Positions 9,179 through 18,673 of a stretch of DNA of 64,000 nucleotides are shown here, in pieces. The stretch's first letter is position 1, and each line of letters starts with the position of its first letter. This DNA comes from Nostoc desertorum CM1-VF14. Its GTDB lineage: Bacteria > Cyanobacteriota > Cyanobacteriia > Cyanobacteriales > Nostocaceae. Location of the stretch: assembly GCA_019359245.1 (NCBI GenBank), contig JAHHHR010000014.1, forward strand, positions 1 to 64,000, in the 5' to 3' direction. The position numbers and the translations under genes are program-made. A model generated the notes under the pieces. It saw only the letters and a program-made list of their open reading frames with translations, was not told the DNA's origin and ran no database searches.

Positions 9179-9952
9179 ATGTCTGTGCCGCTACTGCGCC
9201 TCAGCAATAACTTTGATTCTTACATTAGTGGTGAGGTGACTATTCATCCAAGCGCAGTACTTGCACCTGGGGTAATCCTCCAAGCGGCTGTAAACAGCAA
9301 GATCATCATTGGGCCAGGGGTCTGTATTGGGATGGGAGCAATTCTCCAAGTCCATGAAGGAACCTTAGAGGTAGAAGCAGGCGCAAACTTGGGAGCCGGT
9401 TTTTTGATGATCGGCAAGGGCAAAATTGGAGCAAATGCTTGTATTGGTTCGGCAACAACAGTTTTTAATTATTCAGTTGAACCTGGACAAGTAATTGCAC
9501 CTGGTTCAATTTTAGGAGACACCAGTCGGCAGATTGCTCAAACAAAGGAACCAGAACCATCCACGAATAACCCTACGCCTACAAGTGCAGCGCCGGAGAA
9601 GGAAAAGGAAAATGGCTTAGGGGGAGTTAAGGAAAAGGTCACTTCCTCAACTAACTTCTCAGCTTCAGCTTTTGTGGATTTCAAACAAAATAAGTCAATT
9701 TCTTACTTTAAATCTCCCGCCTCTCCAGAAAGCCAGCCTCCTCCTGTGGAGGAACCGACCAATAATGCTGACTCCACGTTGCAACAAGCTGCCCAAGAGT
9801 CTACAGAACATCACTTAGACCCCAGTCAGCCAACTACAGAATCCTCTAACGGTTTCGGGACTCAGATTTATGGGCAAGGGAGCATAAACAGACTGTTGAC
9901 TACATTGTTTCCCCATAGACAATCCCTGAACGACCCAAACTCTGACGATTAG
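9179..9952 (+). CDS. ccmN: Carboxysome assembly protein CcmN
   Basis: CcmN links the CcmM-Rubisco core to the CcmK shell. Residues 1 to about 115 show hexapeptide-repeat character (VTIHPSAVLAPGVIL, NLGAGFLMIGKGKIGANACIG) like CcmM's beta-helix. A long low-complexity Pro/Ser/Glu-rich linker follows. Near the end, about residues 227-250, an amphipathic segment (IYGQGSINRLLTTLFPHR) fits the encapsulation peptide that binds the shell. The 257-residue length is within the family's usual range. It lies 120 bases after ccmM, separated by another short tandem repeat. Confidence 0.93.
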   Translation: MSVPLLRLSNNFDSYISGEVTIHPSAVLAPGVILQAAVNSKIIIGPGVCIGMGAILQVHEGTLEVEAGANLGAGFLMIGKGKIGANACIGSATTVFNYSVEPGQVIAPGSILGDTSRQIAQTKEPEPSTNNPTPTSAAPEKEKENGLGGVKEKVTSSTNFSASAFVDFKQNKSISYFKSPASPESQPPPVEEPTNNADSTLQQAAQESTEHHLDPSQPTTESSNGFGTQIYGQGSINRLLTTLFPHRQSLNDPNSDD

Positions 9953-10008
9953 TCCAAGTAAGTGTTAATTGTAAGTTGTCAGCTTTGTGATTATCTGGGA
10001 AAGTTCAC

Positions 10009-10797
10009 ATGGAAACATCTAATCAACGATCTTTGAACGCTGTCGAGGGAGTGAGTAATCGAGACACCTTCCAAGATACTGCTTTGGGTTTAGTTTCTAC
10101 CCGCAGCTTTCCTGCAATAGTTGGGACGGCGGATATGATGCTAAAGTCAGCAGGAGTTCATCTAGTTGGGTATGAAAAAATAGGTGGTGGATATTGTACT
10201 GCGATCGTGCGGGGTGGAATTGCTGACGTGCGTCTTGCCGTAGAATCTGGTGTCCAAACGGCTGAACAGTTTGGTCAGTTGATTTCTAGCTTAGTGATTC
10301 CCCGACCTTATCCCAACCTAGATATAGTACTTCCCATCACAACCCGTTTCACTAAATTGATGGAGGACGGCAATTACAGCCGTCTGAGTAATCAAGCAAT
10401 TGGTTTGGTAGAAACACGGGGATTCCCAGCGATGGTAGGCGCGTGTGATGCCATGCTTAAAGCTGCTGATGTTCATTTGGCTGCGTATGAAAAAATAGGT
10501 GGGGGTTTGTGTACAGCCATTATTCGTGGTTCCGTAGCAAATGTAGCAGTAGCAGTAGAAGCGGGAATGTTTGAGGCAGAACGCATTGGGGAATTAAATG
10601 CAGTAATGGTAATTCCTCGGCCGTTAGATGAAATGGAGCAAACGTTGCCATTAGCAAGCTGCTGGATAGAAGAACGCGAACCGTTAAACTTACCAGTGAA
10701 TATTAAAGAACAAGTTGCCGAAATCGAGGTACTAAGATTACCTGATTTAACCAAGCTCCCGACAAAAATTGCAGAAGAATTATGGAATGATGAATGA
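10009..10797 (+). CDS. ccmO: Tandem BMC-domain carboxysome shell protein CcmO
   Basis: 262 residues with two BMC domains in tandem, about residues 25-115 and 128-215. Each has ALGLVSTRSFPAIVG or AIGLVETRGFPAMVG, and GYEKIGGG or AYEKIGGG at the pore loop. Both pore loops are KIGGG rather than KIGS. The C-terminal tail of about 45 residues is acidic. CcmO forms pseudohexameric tiles and is required for shell closure in model strains. Here it is the last gene of the ccm cluster, 56 bases after ccmN. Confidence 0.95.
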   Translation: METSNQRSLNAVEGVSNRDTFQDTALGLVSTRSFPAIVGTADMMLKSAGVHLVGYEKIGGGYCTAIVRGGIADVRLAVESGVQTAEQFGQLISSLVIPRPYPNLDIVLPITTRFTKLMEDGNYSRLSNQAIGLVETRGFPAMVGACDAMLKAADVHLAAYEKIGGGLCTAIIRGSVANVAVAVEAGMFEAERIGELNAVMVIPRPLDEMEQTLPLASCWIEEREPLNLPVNIKEQVAEIEVLRLPDLTKLPTKIAEELWNDE

Positions 10798-11043
10798 TGA
10801 TAGATGAATTTGGGGAAATCATCATTCAACATTCATCAGGAAGTAGAAGGATCTTACGCTTTTCTTGTTGTTCTGATAATAGCTTCTTAAATGCATAAGT
10901 AAAATACCTTTGTTTTAATAGAAGTAATAGACTTTTATCTATAGTAAAACTCATAAATTTCTATGGGTATTGCTATAGCATTTGCAAGTGTTCAGTAATA
11001 CTAGTTTTATATCGATAAATAGCTATTTACAGGAGAACCAGCT

Positions 11044-11985
11044 TTGAAGCAAGCGACGCTGCACCAGTTAAAGGTATTCGAGGCGGCGGCAAGGCATAGT
11101 AGTTTTACTCGCGCTGCTGAGGAATTGTTTCTCACGCAACCTACCGTTTCTATGCAGATCAAGCAACTCACTAAATCGGTAGGGTTGCCATTATTTGAGC
11201 AAGTGGGGAAGCGGTTGTATCTCACCGAGGCAGGACGGGAATTATTTGCCACTTGTCGGCAGATTTTTGAAAGTATAGCCCAGTATGAAATGAAGGTGGC
11301 AGATTTAAAAGGGCTAAAACAGGGACAATTACGCTTGGCAGTGATTACAACAGCAAAATATTTTATCCCACGCTTGTTAGGGCCGTTTTGCGAACTTTAT
11401 CCAGGAATTGATATCTCGCTGCAAGTAACGAATCACGAGCAAATTTTGGAACGGATGAGTAATAATCTGGATGACTTATATATTATGAGTCAAATTCCAG
11501 AGAATATGGATGTGACTTACGAACCATTTTTAGAAAATCCTTTAATAGTTTTTGCACCGATTAATCATCCGTTATCTAAAGAAAGAAATATTCCGATCCA
11601 ACGTTTATGTAACGAGCCTTTTATTATGCGAGAACCTGGTTCTGGAACTCGTCGGGCCGTCCAAAGTCTATTTGAAGAACATGGAGTGACAGTAAAAGTT
11701 AAGCTGGAATTGGGAAGTAACGAAGCTATTAAACAAGCGATCGCAGGTGGTTTAGGAATTTCGGTTTTATCCCGCCATACCTTACTATTAGACGCCTCAG
11801 AGTTTAGCATTTTAGATGTCCAACACTTTCCCATTCAGCGAAATTGGTACATGGTTTACCCAGCAGGCAAGCAGCTATCTATCGTCGCTCGTGCCTATTA
11901 TGAGTATCTGATAGCTGCGGCAAAAAATTTTGTCAAGCAAAACCCTAATCCTGCTTCCACTACGCTTGAAGCAACTCACGGGTAA
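11044..11985 (+). CDS. cmpR: LysR-family regulator, CmpR-like
   Basis: A 313-residue LysR-type regulator with an N-terminal winged helix-turn-helix (LHQLKVFEAAARHSSFTRAAEELFLTQPTVS at residues 6-36) and a C-terminal effector domain. The whole sequence closely resembles CmpR, the activator of bicarbonate transport genes under low CO2; RbcR and CcmR are the paralogues to exclude. Translation starts at TTG (11044), with AGGAG 8 bases upstream. The position directly after ccmO supports a role in inorganic-carbon control. Effectors of such regulators are photorespiratory or Calvin-cycle metabolites; the targets here are not shown by the sequence. Confidence 0.82.
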   Translation: MKQATLHQLKVFEAAARHSSFTRAAEELFLTQPTVSMQIKQLTKSVGLPLFEQVGKRLYLTEAGRELFATCRQIFESIAQYEMKVADLKGLKQGQLRLAVITTAKYFIPRLLGPFCELYPGIDISLQVTNHEQILERMSNNLDDLYIMSQIPENMDVTYEPFLENPLIVFAPINHPLSKERNIPIQRLCNEPFIMREPGSGTRRAVQSLFEEHGVTVKVKLELGSNEAIKQAIAGGLGISVLSRHTLLLDASEFSILDVQHFPIQRNWYMVYPAGKQLSIVARAYYEYLIAAAKNFVKQNPNPASTTLEATHG

Positions 11986-12087
11986 AATAATTCGTAATTA
12001 CGAAGTTACCTAAAGGGGTTGACTGTTAGACCAGGAAGCATTGACAATTAACCAGCAGAATCAATTAAAAATGGGGGAAAACTGGCA

Positions 12088-13716
12088 GTGGTTAACCCGG
12101 AAATACCATCTTGGCGCAAAACAGTACAAAGCGAGATTGTAGCTGTTACAGTGTACGCTGACAGAGCATTAGTTACACGGCGGGGTGTAGTTGATTTAAC
12201 AGGAATTGAACAGGAGTTAGTAATTACCTCACTGCCAGAGACTCTAGAAACTGAATCTGTCAGGGTTAGTGGTATAGGGACGGTAGAGGTGCGCTTGCTG
12301 GGAGTAAGTAGCGATCGCATCTACACTACTGAGCCTGTAGCGGAGCTTGCACATTTGACAAGGCAAATTGAGCAGTTAGAAGCAGAAAAACGCCACCTGC
12401 AAGCCCAAGTGGATGCTTTGGCATTGCAGTCTAGTTTTCTCGCCGGATTACGTGAAAAGACAGAGGAACCCTTTGCACAGAGTTTGTCTCGGAAAAATCT
12501 TAGTCTCAGCGAAACATTGGATTTTCTGAACTTTCTCGGAAGCCAGTATAGTGAATATGCGATCGCATCTGAAGAGTGCAAAACCCAACAGCAGGAATTA
12601 GACAAAGAACTGCAACTACTTTTCGCCTCATTGCAAAAAATCCAAACACCCCATCCTAAAGAGAGTTTTAGCTTAGTTGTAGGAGTTGAAGTTGCAGGAG
12701 AAGGCGAGTTTGAGCTAGAGCTTTCCTACCTAGTGAATTGCGCCAGTTGGACTCCTTTATATGACTTGCGTTTCAGCACTACCAGCGATATTGTACATTT
12801 GAGCTACCTTGCAGAAATCACTCAAAGCACTGGCGAAGATTGGATTGGTGCAAATCTCACTCTTTCTACCGCTAAACCAGGATTAGGTACACTCCCACCC
12901 AAACTTGAACCCTGGTATATTGATGCACCACGTCCACAAATGTTACGACAACGACAATTGGCTGCCCAGCGGCCACTGTTACCTCCCATACCAGAACAAG
13001 CTGCTCCTGCTGCTAAAGCAGATTGGCAAGAAGAAGACGAAGTTGGACAGGATAATTTCATTCCAGCAGAAACCGTTACAGCAGAAGTATCCAAAGAAGG
13101 GAATGTAGTTACCTTTAAATTGACTGGTGGCAGTAACATTCCCAGTGATGGCGCACCTCATAAAACTACAATTTTCAACGATAATTATCCTTGTAACTTC
13201 GATTATGTGGCAATGCCACGCTTGGTAAGTTTTGCTTATCTACAAGCTAATGTAAAGAATAGTTCCAACGGCGCGACTTTGTTGCCAGGCAAAGCGAATA
13301 TTTTCCGCGACAATGTTTTTATTGGGACAACTCAGTTAGAAAATATAGCACCAGGGCAAGAGTTCAAACTGAACTTAGGCATTGATGAAAGTTTGAAAAT
13401 AGAGCGTGACTTAGTTGAACGTCTGGTAGACAAAAGATTGATTAGCAACCAGCGCCGGACTACTTATAGTTATCGATTATTGATTACTAACTTAATAGAT
13501 AAAGAAGTGAATTTGGAAGTAACTGAACAATTGCCAGTTAGCCGCAATGAGCAAATTAAGGTGCGCCTTAGCCGTAGTAACCCACAAATTCAACTTGGTG
13601 AAATGGGGATTTTAGAATGGCAGTTAACTCTTCCACCACAGGAAAAAAGAGATATATATTACCAATTCAATGTTGAGCATCCGCCTGAGTTAATGGTTGT
13701 TGGGTTAGATATTTAG
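12088..13716 (+). CDS. MuiA-family (DUF4139) protein
   Basis: 542 residues with the layout of mucoidy-inhibitor MuiA-like proteins: an N-terminal DUF4140-like region (AVTVYADRALVTRRGVVDL), a coiled coil at about 85-175 rich in Gln, Glu and Leu, and a C-terminal DUF4139 beta-rich region (YLVNCASWTPLYDLRFST, then EVTEQLPVSRNEQIKVRL). The biochemical role of the family is unknown. Translation appears to start at GTG (12088) after GGGGGA. It stands alone, 102 bases after cmpR. Confidence 0.8.
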   Translation: MVNPEIPSWRKTVQSEIVAVTVYADRALVTRRGVVDLTGIEQELVITSLPETLETESVRVSGIGTVEVRLLGVSSDRIYTTEPVAELAHLTRQIEQLEAEKRHLQAQVDALALQSSFLAGLREKTEEPFAQSLSRKNLSLSETLDFLNFLGSQYSEYAIASEECKTQQQELDKELQLLFASLQKIQTPHPKESFSLVVGVEVAGEGEFELELSYLVNCASWTPLYDLRFSTTSDIVHLSYLAEITQSTGEDWIGANLTLSTAKPGLGTLPPKLEPWYIDAPRPQMLRQRQLAAQRPLLPPIPEQAAPAAKADWQEEDEVGQDNFIPAETVTAEVSKEGNVVTFKLTGGSNIPSDGAPHKTTIFNDNYPCNFDYVAMPRLVSFAYLQANVKNSSNGATLLPGKANIFRDNVFIGTTQLENIAPGQEFKLNLGIDESLKIERDLVERLVDKRLISNQRRTTYSYRLLITNLIDKEVNLEVTEQLPVSRNEQIKVRLSRSNPQIQLGEMGILEWQLTLPPQEKRDIYYQFNVEHPPELMVVGLDI

Positions 13717-14361
13717 AATCGAGATGAGAGTTGAGCAGAACATCATAGCAGTTATTAATTGGATGCAATTGCGAATCATTATATTGTTTACTTAAAAATT
13801 GCTTCTCATTACAGCAGTTTGCAAGTTCATAATCTCTCTTTTGTTACTTTAGAAAGGAAAGAGGGATTATATCGTGTCCGGTTAAAGACTTATCATTAAG
13901 ATCGCAGAGGTGCAGAGGGGAGGAATCTTTGTCTTTTCTGCATAGATTTGGTAATTATAGCTAATTAGGCGGACTTGATATTACTAAGTTAAAACGCTAT
14001 TTAATTCTTCAAACTGATACCAATCTATAAAAACTCTGATAGAGATACATTTATCGTAAGGTATCGCATTGCCGCGCCCATACCAATGTATTTGTCTCAT
14101 TATTAAAGTGAAATTGTATGAAACTTCTACAGCAAGGCTTTCACGATTCAGAAATTAGAATTTAGATGCGCGAAAACTTATTTACAAGTTAGTTTTTAAT
14201 AATTAATAAAAATTATCAGCTTATTAATTAAATATATTTTTTTTCTGAATAACTGCAATATGTATTTTTTCTTTTACGGATTGTAGTTAAAGAATTTAAG
14301 TTCGCATCCTCATGATTTGCTGCTTACTAACAGCACAGTGATTTCATATCTAAAATCACTT
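13717..14361. other. Gene-free AT-rich stretch upstream of phoX
   Basis: No open frame of note, RNA gene or terminator is visible here apart from the MITE-like element at 13869-13981. The remainder is AT-rich and looks like decayed intergenic DNA leading into the phoX promoter. Confidence 0.6.
13869..13981. mobile_element. MITE-like element with imperfect terminal inverted repeats
   Basis: The 113-base segment starts ATATCGTGTCCG and ends CGGACTTGATAT. The reverse complement of the right end (ATATCAAGTCCG) matches the left end at 10 of 12 positions. It has no coding capacity. Size and terminal inverted repeats fit a small non-autonomous element, but no target-site duplication is evident. Confidence 0.45.
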
Positions 14362-14391
14362 ATTAACTCTCTCTTAATATTTTCTTAAAAG
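14362..14391 (+). promoter_or_regulatory. Pho box upstream of phoX
   Basis: Three 8-base half-sites, ATTAACTC (14362-14369), CTTAATAT (14373-14380) and CTTAAAAG (14384-14391), each contain TTAA and are spaced exactly 11 bases apart. This is the arrangement of the cyanobacterial Pho box bound by SphR/PhoB. It ends 46 bases before the phoX start codon, so phosphate-starvation induction is expected. Confidence 0.8.
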
Positions 14392-14437
14392 CCGACTTTT
14401 ACTATTAGGGTTCTAAAGTTTTGCTGACAGTATACTC

Positions 14438-15811
14438 ATGAAATTATCAAGACGTAACTTCTTTACATTAGCTGGTGCGAGTGCTGTCGGTGTTACAATG
14501 CTTTCTCCTCTGGAAGCTTTATATGCGAGACGTGCTAATGGCCAAGTTGTAGGATTGACTGATGGTTACGGTCCATTAGCACCTAAGCTAGCCGAAAATG
14601 CAGATGAACTCCAAGGTGTCATTCTGGGTGGTATTAACTTAGGCAATACTGCCATTTTGCAACTTCCTCCTGGCTTTAATTACACAGCGATCTCAATAAG
14701 AGGTCAGGCAATGAGTGATGGCGGTACTGTGCCTGGGAGTCATGATGGCATGGCTGCATTCGAGGGTCCTAAGAACACCACAATTCTGGTGCGGAATCAT
14801 GAAGTGGGTGCTTTAGGTTCTAATCCAGTTCGTGTAACTCAATCAAAACTATACGATCGCCTGGGTGGCGGCACGACAAATATTGTAGTTGGACCCAATC
14901 GTCGGGTAATCAAGGATTTTGCTTCTCTGGGCGGCACAATTCGTAACTGTGCGGGTGGTCCCACTCCCTGGGGTACCTGGATTACCTGTGAAGAGGACGT
15001 AACGCTTCCCTCATCTGGTGGAGCAACCAAAAGGCATGGCTATAATTTTGAAGTGCCAGCGACAGACGAAATTCAGGTTGCCGATCCGGTGCCTCTGGTT
15101 GCTATGGGACGTTTTAACCATGAAGCTGTTGCTGTTGATCCGGCAACTGGATGGGTCTATCAAACCGAAGACAGGGGCGATAGCTGTTTCTATAGGTTCC
15201 GCCCTAACCAGGAAGGTAACTTGCAAAGCGGTGGCGTGCTTGAGGCGCTTGTAATTGTAGGCGCACCTGCGGATACGCGCAAAGGCTACCTCGGCTATAA
15301 GAATATAGCGTTGTCAACCACCTGGGTTCCGATTAACAACGTTGATCCCAATACGGATAGTGGTCCTGCTTCAGTGCGAGGACAAGCCCAGGCAACGGGT
15401 GCTGCAATCTTTGCGCGGGGTGAAGGTGCTTGGTATGGCAATGGCGCGATCTACTTTACCTGTACCAGTGGTGGCGATGCTGGTTTTGGTCAAGTTTTTG
15501 CTTACAATCCTAGTAACGGCACATTGACTTTAGTCGTTGAGTCTCCTGGAGAAAACGTACTAGACTTCCCTGATAACATTACAGTTGCTCCTTTCGGTGA
15601 CCTGATTCTTTGTGAAGATGGAGGCGGAGACAGTTATATTGTCGGCGTTAATCAAAGCGGCGAGCTGTATCAGTTTGCAAAAAACAATATCAATGACAGT
15701 GAATATGCAGGAGCCTGCTTCTCACCTGATGGCAAGACAATGTTTGTCAATCTCCAATCCCCTGGAATTACTTGTGCGATTTGGGGCCCTTGGAAGAGAA
15801 ACCGAGCATAA
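14438..15811 (+). CDS. phoX: PhoX-type alkaline phosphatase (DUF839), Tat-exported
   Basis: Calcium/iron-dependent phosphatase family that releases phosphate from organic esters outside the cytoplasm. The N-terminus has a twin-arginine signal (SRRNFFTLAGASAVG at 4-18). The DUF839/PhoX body includes GSHDGMAAFEGP, LVRNHE, GGPTPWGTWITCEEDV and FNHEAVAVDPATGWVYQTEDRGDSCFYRF, all typical of the family. 457 residues is within the range of compact PhoX proteins. It is a single gene with a Pho box upstream and a strong terminator downstream, so phosphate control is likely. Related DUF839 proteins of unknown substrate exist, so the exact activity is inferred. Confidence 0.85.
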   Translation: MKLSRRNFFTLAGASAVGVTMLSPLEALYARRANGQVVGLTDGYGPLAPKLAENADELQGVILGGINLGNTAILQLPPGFNYTAISIRGQAMSDGGTVPGSHDGMAAFEGPKNTTILVRNHEVGALGSNPVRVTQSKLYDRLGGGTTNIVVGPNRRVIKDFASLGGTIRNCAGGPTPWGTWITCEEDVTLPSSGGATKRHGYNFEVPATDEIQVADPVPLVAMGRFNHEAVAVDPATGWVYQTEDRGDSCFYRFRPNQEGNLQSGGVLEALVIVGAPADTRKGYLGYKNIALSTTWVPINNVDPNTDSGPASVRGQAQATGAAIFARGEGAWYGNGAIYFTCTSGGDAGFGQVFAYNPSNGTLTLVVESPGENVLDFPDNITVAPFGDLILCEDGGGDSYIVGVNQSGELYQFAKNNINDSEYAGACFSPDGKTMFVNLQSPGITCAIWGPWKRNRA

Positions 15812-15845
15812 GGTTAGTTATATCTAAATGATTTGATCGCTTACA

Positions 15846-15883
15846 GGGCTACTCCAGTTTATTCTTGGAGTAGCCCTATTTTT
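15846..15883 (+). terminator. Rho-independent terminator after phoX
   Basis: An 11-bp perfect stem, GGGCTACTCCA (15846-15856) with TGGAGTAGCCC (15866-15876), is followed by TATTTTT. It sits 35 bases after the phoX stop. Confidence 0.9.
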
Positions 15884-15930
15884 AGTAAGTTTTGAATGAG
15901 ATTCCAGGAATACAGAGGAGACAACTGGAA

Positions 15931-16431
15931 ATGAATCTGCTGGTTCGAGAAGTACAAGCCAATGATGCTGCGGCGATTATTGGCATTCTGAACCCTATCA
16001 TTGAAACCAGTTTATACACTGCCTTTGATACACCGCTCACAGTCGATGCCGAACGGGAGTATATATTGAATTTTCCCCAGCGTGGGGTGTTTCATGTTGC
16101 TGTGCGTTTTCCAGAGCAGACAGTTGTTGGTTTTCAAAGTATGGAACCATTTGCGACCTTTACCAATGCCTTTGACCACGTGGGAATCATCGGAACATAT
16201 GTGGATCTTTTGTGCCGACGACAAGGCATTGGCAAAAGTCTGTTTGAGGCTACCTTTGAAACCGCTCGCACCAAAGGATACGAAAAAATATTAACCTACG
16301 TTCGCGCCGATAATGCACCTGCGTTAGCTAGTTATCTCTGGCATGGTTTTCGCATAGTTGGGACGGCACAAAGACAAGCCAAGATCAAAGGAATGTATAT
16401 AGACGAGATCATTATTGAACGGTTTTTGTAG
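15931..16431 (+). CDS. GNAT-family N-acetyltransferase
   Basis: About 166 residues. The acetyl-CoA-binding motif is CRRQGIGKSLFEATFETARTKGYEKILTYV, and the DNAPALASYLWHGFRIVGTAQRQAKIKGMYIDEIIIER end is typical of phosphinothricin-type GNATs. The frame stays open to an ATG at 15892, but that overlaps the phoX terminator region; the ATG at 15931, behind GAGGAG, is preferred. The substrate is unknown, and family members act on small amines or herbicide-like amino acids. Confidence 0.8.
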   Translation: MNLLVREVQANDAAAIIGILNPIIETSLYTAFDTPLTVDAEREYILNFPQRGVFHVAVRFPEQTVVGFQSMEPFATFTNAFDHVGIIGTYVDLLCRRQGIGKSLFEATFETARTKGYEKILTYVRADNAPALASYLWHGFRIVGTAQRQAKIKGMYIDEIIIERFL

Positions 16432-16710
16432 ACACCAGATTACTTTTGGTTTGACCCAGAAACGCTAGAATTTACAGGGTTCCATTTGCTTGATGGTTAA
16501 TATCAACCGTTGGAACCCAATCCTCAAGGCTGGTTGTGGAGTCAACAGCTAGGTTTGTATTTAGGAGTTGATCAAGAAAATTTACGCTTTTTCACTCCTG
16601 AAGGAGAATTAGTTGCGACACCGGAAGAAGTTGCACAACAAGAGAAAAAACGCAGCGATCGCTTGGCAGCAAAACTGCGAGAATTAGATATAGATCCAAA
16701 GACTATTTAG
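16432..16710 (+). pseudogene. Uma2-family (DUF820) nuclease fragment with internal stop
   Basis: The frame reads TPDYFWFDPETLEFTGFHLLDG, then TAA at 16498-16500, then YQPLEPNPQGWLWSQQLGLYLG onward to 16710. This is the continuous C-terminal half of a Uma2-type (PD-(D/E)XK fold) protein interrupted by one nonsense codon. The N-terminal half is absent: the frame begins directly after the stop of the acetyltransferase gene. Such genes are extremely abundant in Nostoc-like genomes and often decay. The short downstream frame from 16510 could be mistaken for a 66-residue gene. Confidence 0.75.
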
Positions 16711-16748
16711 CCTGCACGCTGTTTTGCTTAAGCCTGTTGGCGCGAATG

Positions 16749-16949
16749 CTATATATCTTCAGGAAGAACCCATTTTGGTGGTTCTGTTATTTTTTTCCGC
16801 AGACGTTCTTGTGCCAACTCCAACATTTGGTCTAAGGGAGTCTCTTCAATAAATTTTGCTGCGGCTTCTCTAAACTCGATATTGGGGCATTTATCCCCTA
16901 AAACACATCCGTTAACACAGGCTACAGCGCAGTTAATTTTTTGCTCCAC
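16749..16949 (-). CDS. Conserved small Cys-rich protein
   Basis: 66 residues. The N-terminal region has four cysteines (residues 7, 11, 15 and 21; CAVACVNGCVLGDKC), which could bind a metal or form disulfides, followed by a charged helical region and an acidic end. I do not recognise a named family, though the N-terminal pattern looks like a conserved cyanobacterial hypothetical. It lies convergent to the Uma2 remnant and divergent from mnmE. Confidence 0.55.
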   Translation of the reverse strand: MEQKINCAVACVNGCVLGDKCPNIEFREAAAKFIEETPLDQMLELAQERLRKKITEPPKWVLPEDI

Positions 16950-17150
16950 AGTAAATTCCTCTCTCTAAAAGTTATTAGTTATGAGTTGTGAGTTATAACA
17001 TTCCATCCCTAACTATTCACCCTTTACCCTCCAGGTAAATTTTACCTTGCCAGTTGTCATCTCATTAGTCTAAATACTTACCATTTAGAAAGTTATCGGT
17101 TATGAGTTATGATTTTGACTCCTAACTTCTCACTCTTATGAAAGGCGCTC

Positions 17151-18572
17151 ATGTCAGAAGTTTTTGCTACTACTGGAACTATCGCTGCGATCGCTACTGC
17201 TGTTGCCCCCCAACAGGGTAGTGTTGGTATTGTACGGGTGTCCGGTTCCCAAGCAATGGCTCTAGCCCAAACTCTTTTTCACGCTCCAGGGCGGCAAACT
17301 TGGGAAAGCCACCAGATTCTCTACGGTTACATTCGCCATCCCCAGACGCAACAACTGGTAGATGAAGCCCTGTTGCTAATTATGAAAGCACCCCGTTCTT
17401 ATACTCGCGAAGATGTAGTCGAATTCCATTGCCACGGGGGAATTATGGCAGTGCAGCAGGTATTACAACTGTGTTTGGAAAACGGCGCTAGACTAGCCCA
17501 ACCAGGAGAATTTACTCTCCGCGCTTTTTTAAATGGACGATTGGATCTAACTCAAGCCGAAGGTATTGCGGATTTAGTGGGAGCTAAATCGCCTCAAGCT
17601 GCCCAAACAGCCCTAGCTGGTTTGCAGGGAAAATTAGCTCATCCGATCCGGCAGTTACGCGCTAACTGTTTAGATATTTTGGCAGAAATCGAAGCTCGAA
17701 TCGATTTTGAGGAAGACTTGCCGCCGTTGGATGATAAAGCAATAATATCAGAAATCGAGAAAATTGCCGCCGAAATAACTAGATTATTGGCAACCAAAGA
17801 CAAAGGTGAGTTGCTACGCACTGGTTTAAAAGTGGCAATTGTGGGGCGGCCGAATGTTGGGAAGTCGAGCTTATTGAATGCTTGGAGCCAGAGCGATCGC
17901 GCCATCGTCACTGACTTACCCGGTACAACCCGCGATGTGGTGGAATCGCAGTTAGTTGTTGGGGGAATTCCTGTACAAGTGCTAGATACAGCAGGGATTC
18001 GGGAAACAACAGACCAAGTGGAAAAAATTGGCGTCGAGCGATCGCGTCGTGCTGCCAATGCCGCTGATTTAGTCTTGCTTACCATTGATGCTTCATCTGG
18101 GTGGACGGAAGGCGAGCAAGAAATTTATGAGCAGGTGCAACACCGTCCGTTGATTCTAGTTATTAACAAAATCGATTTAGTAGAAGAAAGCGAAAGAAAA
18201 ATTATTCAATCCAAAATTAAAGTTGCGCTGGAAGCGCACCAAAGCTGCGACCCAAAATCTCAGATTTTCACAGCCGCCGCCCAAAATAAAGGCATTGATG
18301 CTTTAGAAAAATCAATTTTGGACATAATTAAAGCTGGAAAAGTCCAAGCTGCTGATATGGATTTAGCCATTAATCAAAGGCAAGCAGCAGCTTTAACTCA
18401 AGCTAAAATATCTTTGGAACAAGTACAAGCAACAATTGCCCAGCAACTCCCCCTTGATTTCTGGACAATTGACTTACGTGGTGCAATCCAGGCATTAGGA
18501 GAAATTACTGGTGAAGAAGTAACTGAATCAGTTTTAGATAGAATTTTTAGCAAGTTTTGTATTGGAAAATAA
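17151..18572 (+). CDS. mnmE: tRNA modification GTPase MnmE (TrmE)
   Basis: MnmE with MnmG modifies U34 of certain tRNAs (5-carboxymethylaminomethyl or related). Of 473 residues, the N-terminal tetrahydrofolate-binding domain begins [23 protein letters not shown] and includes [20 protein letters not shown]. The G domain has GRPNVGKSS (G1), [13 protein letters not shown] (G3) and NKID (G4). The C-terminus ends in the catalytic FCIGK. All landmarks and the normal length are present. Confidence 0.97.
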   Translation: MSEVFATTGTIAAIATAVAPQQGSVGIVRVSGSQAMALAQTLFHAPGRQTWESHQILYGYIRHPQTQQLVDEALLLIMKAPRSYTREDVVEFHCHGGIMAVQQVLQLCLENGARLAQPGEFTLRAFLNGRLDLTQAEGIADLVGAKSPQAAQTALAGLQGKLAHPIRQLRANCLDILAEIEARIDFEEDLPPLDDKAIISEIEKIAAEITRLLATKDKGELLRTGLKVAIVGRPNVGKSSLLNAWSQSDRAIVTDLPGTTRDVVESQLVVGGIPVQVLDTAGIRETTDQVEKIGVERSRRAANAADLVLLTIDASSGWTEGEQEIYEQVQHRPLILVINKIDLVEESERKIIQSKIKVALEAHQSCDPKSQIFTAAAQNKGIDALEKSILDIIKAGKVQAADMDLAINQRQAAALTQAKISLEQVQATIAQQLPLDFWTIDLRGAIQALGEITGEEVTESVLDRIFSKFCIGK

Positions 18573-18673
18573 ACCACAAATATTTTAATTTAGCTAATTT
18601 GCATAGATTGGGTGAAGCGAAGCAAACCCTAATATTTTATCCATTGTTTAACTAACCTAAAATTAATAACTAA

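Noticed and set aside
14431..14436. TATACT just before the phoX start as a -10 box
   Set aside because: It ends one base before the ATG, so it cannot be the -10 of a transcript with a normal leader; the Pho box implies a promoter further upstream.
17639..18085. 148-residue minus-strand frame inside mnmE
   Set aside because: Shadow of the strongly conserved MnmE GTPase sequence.
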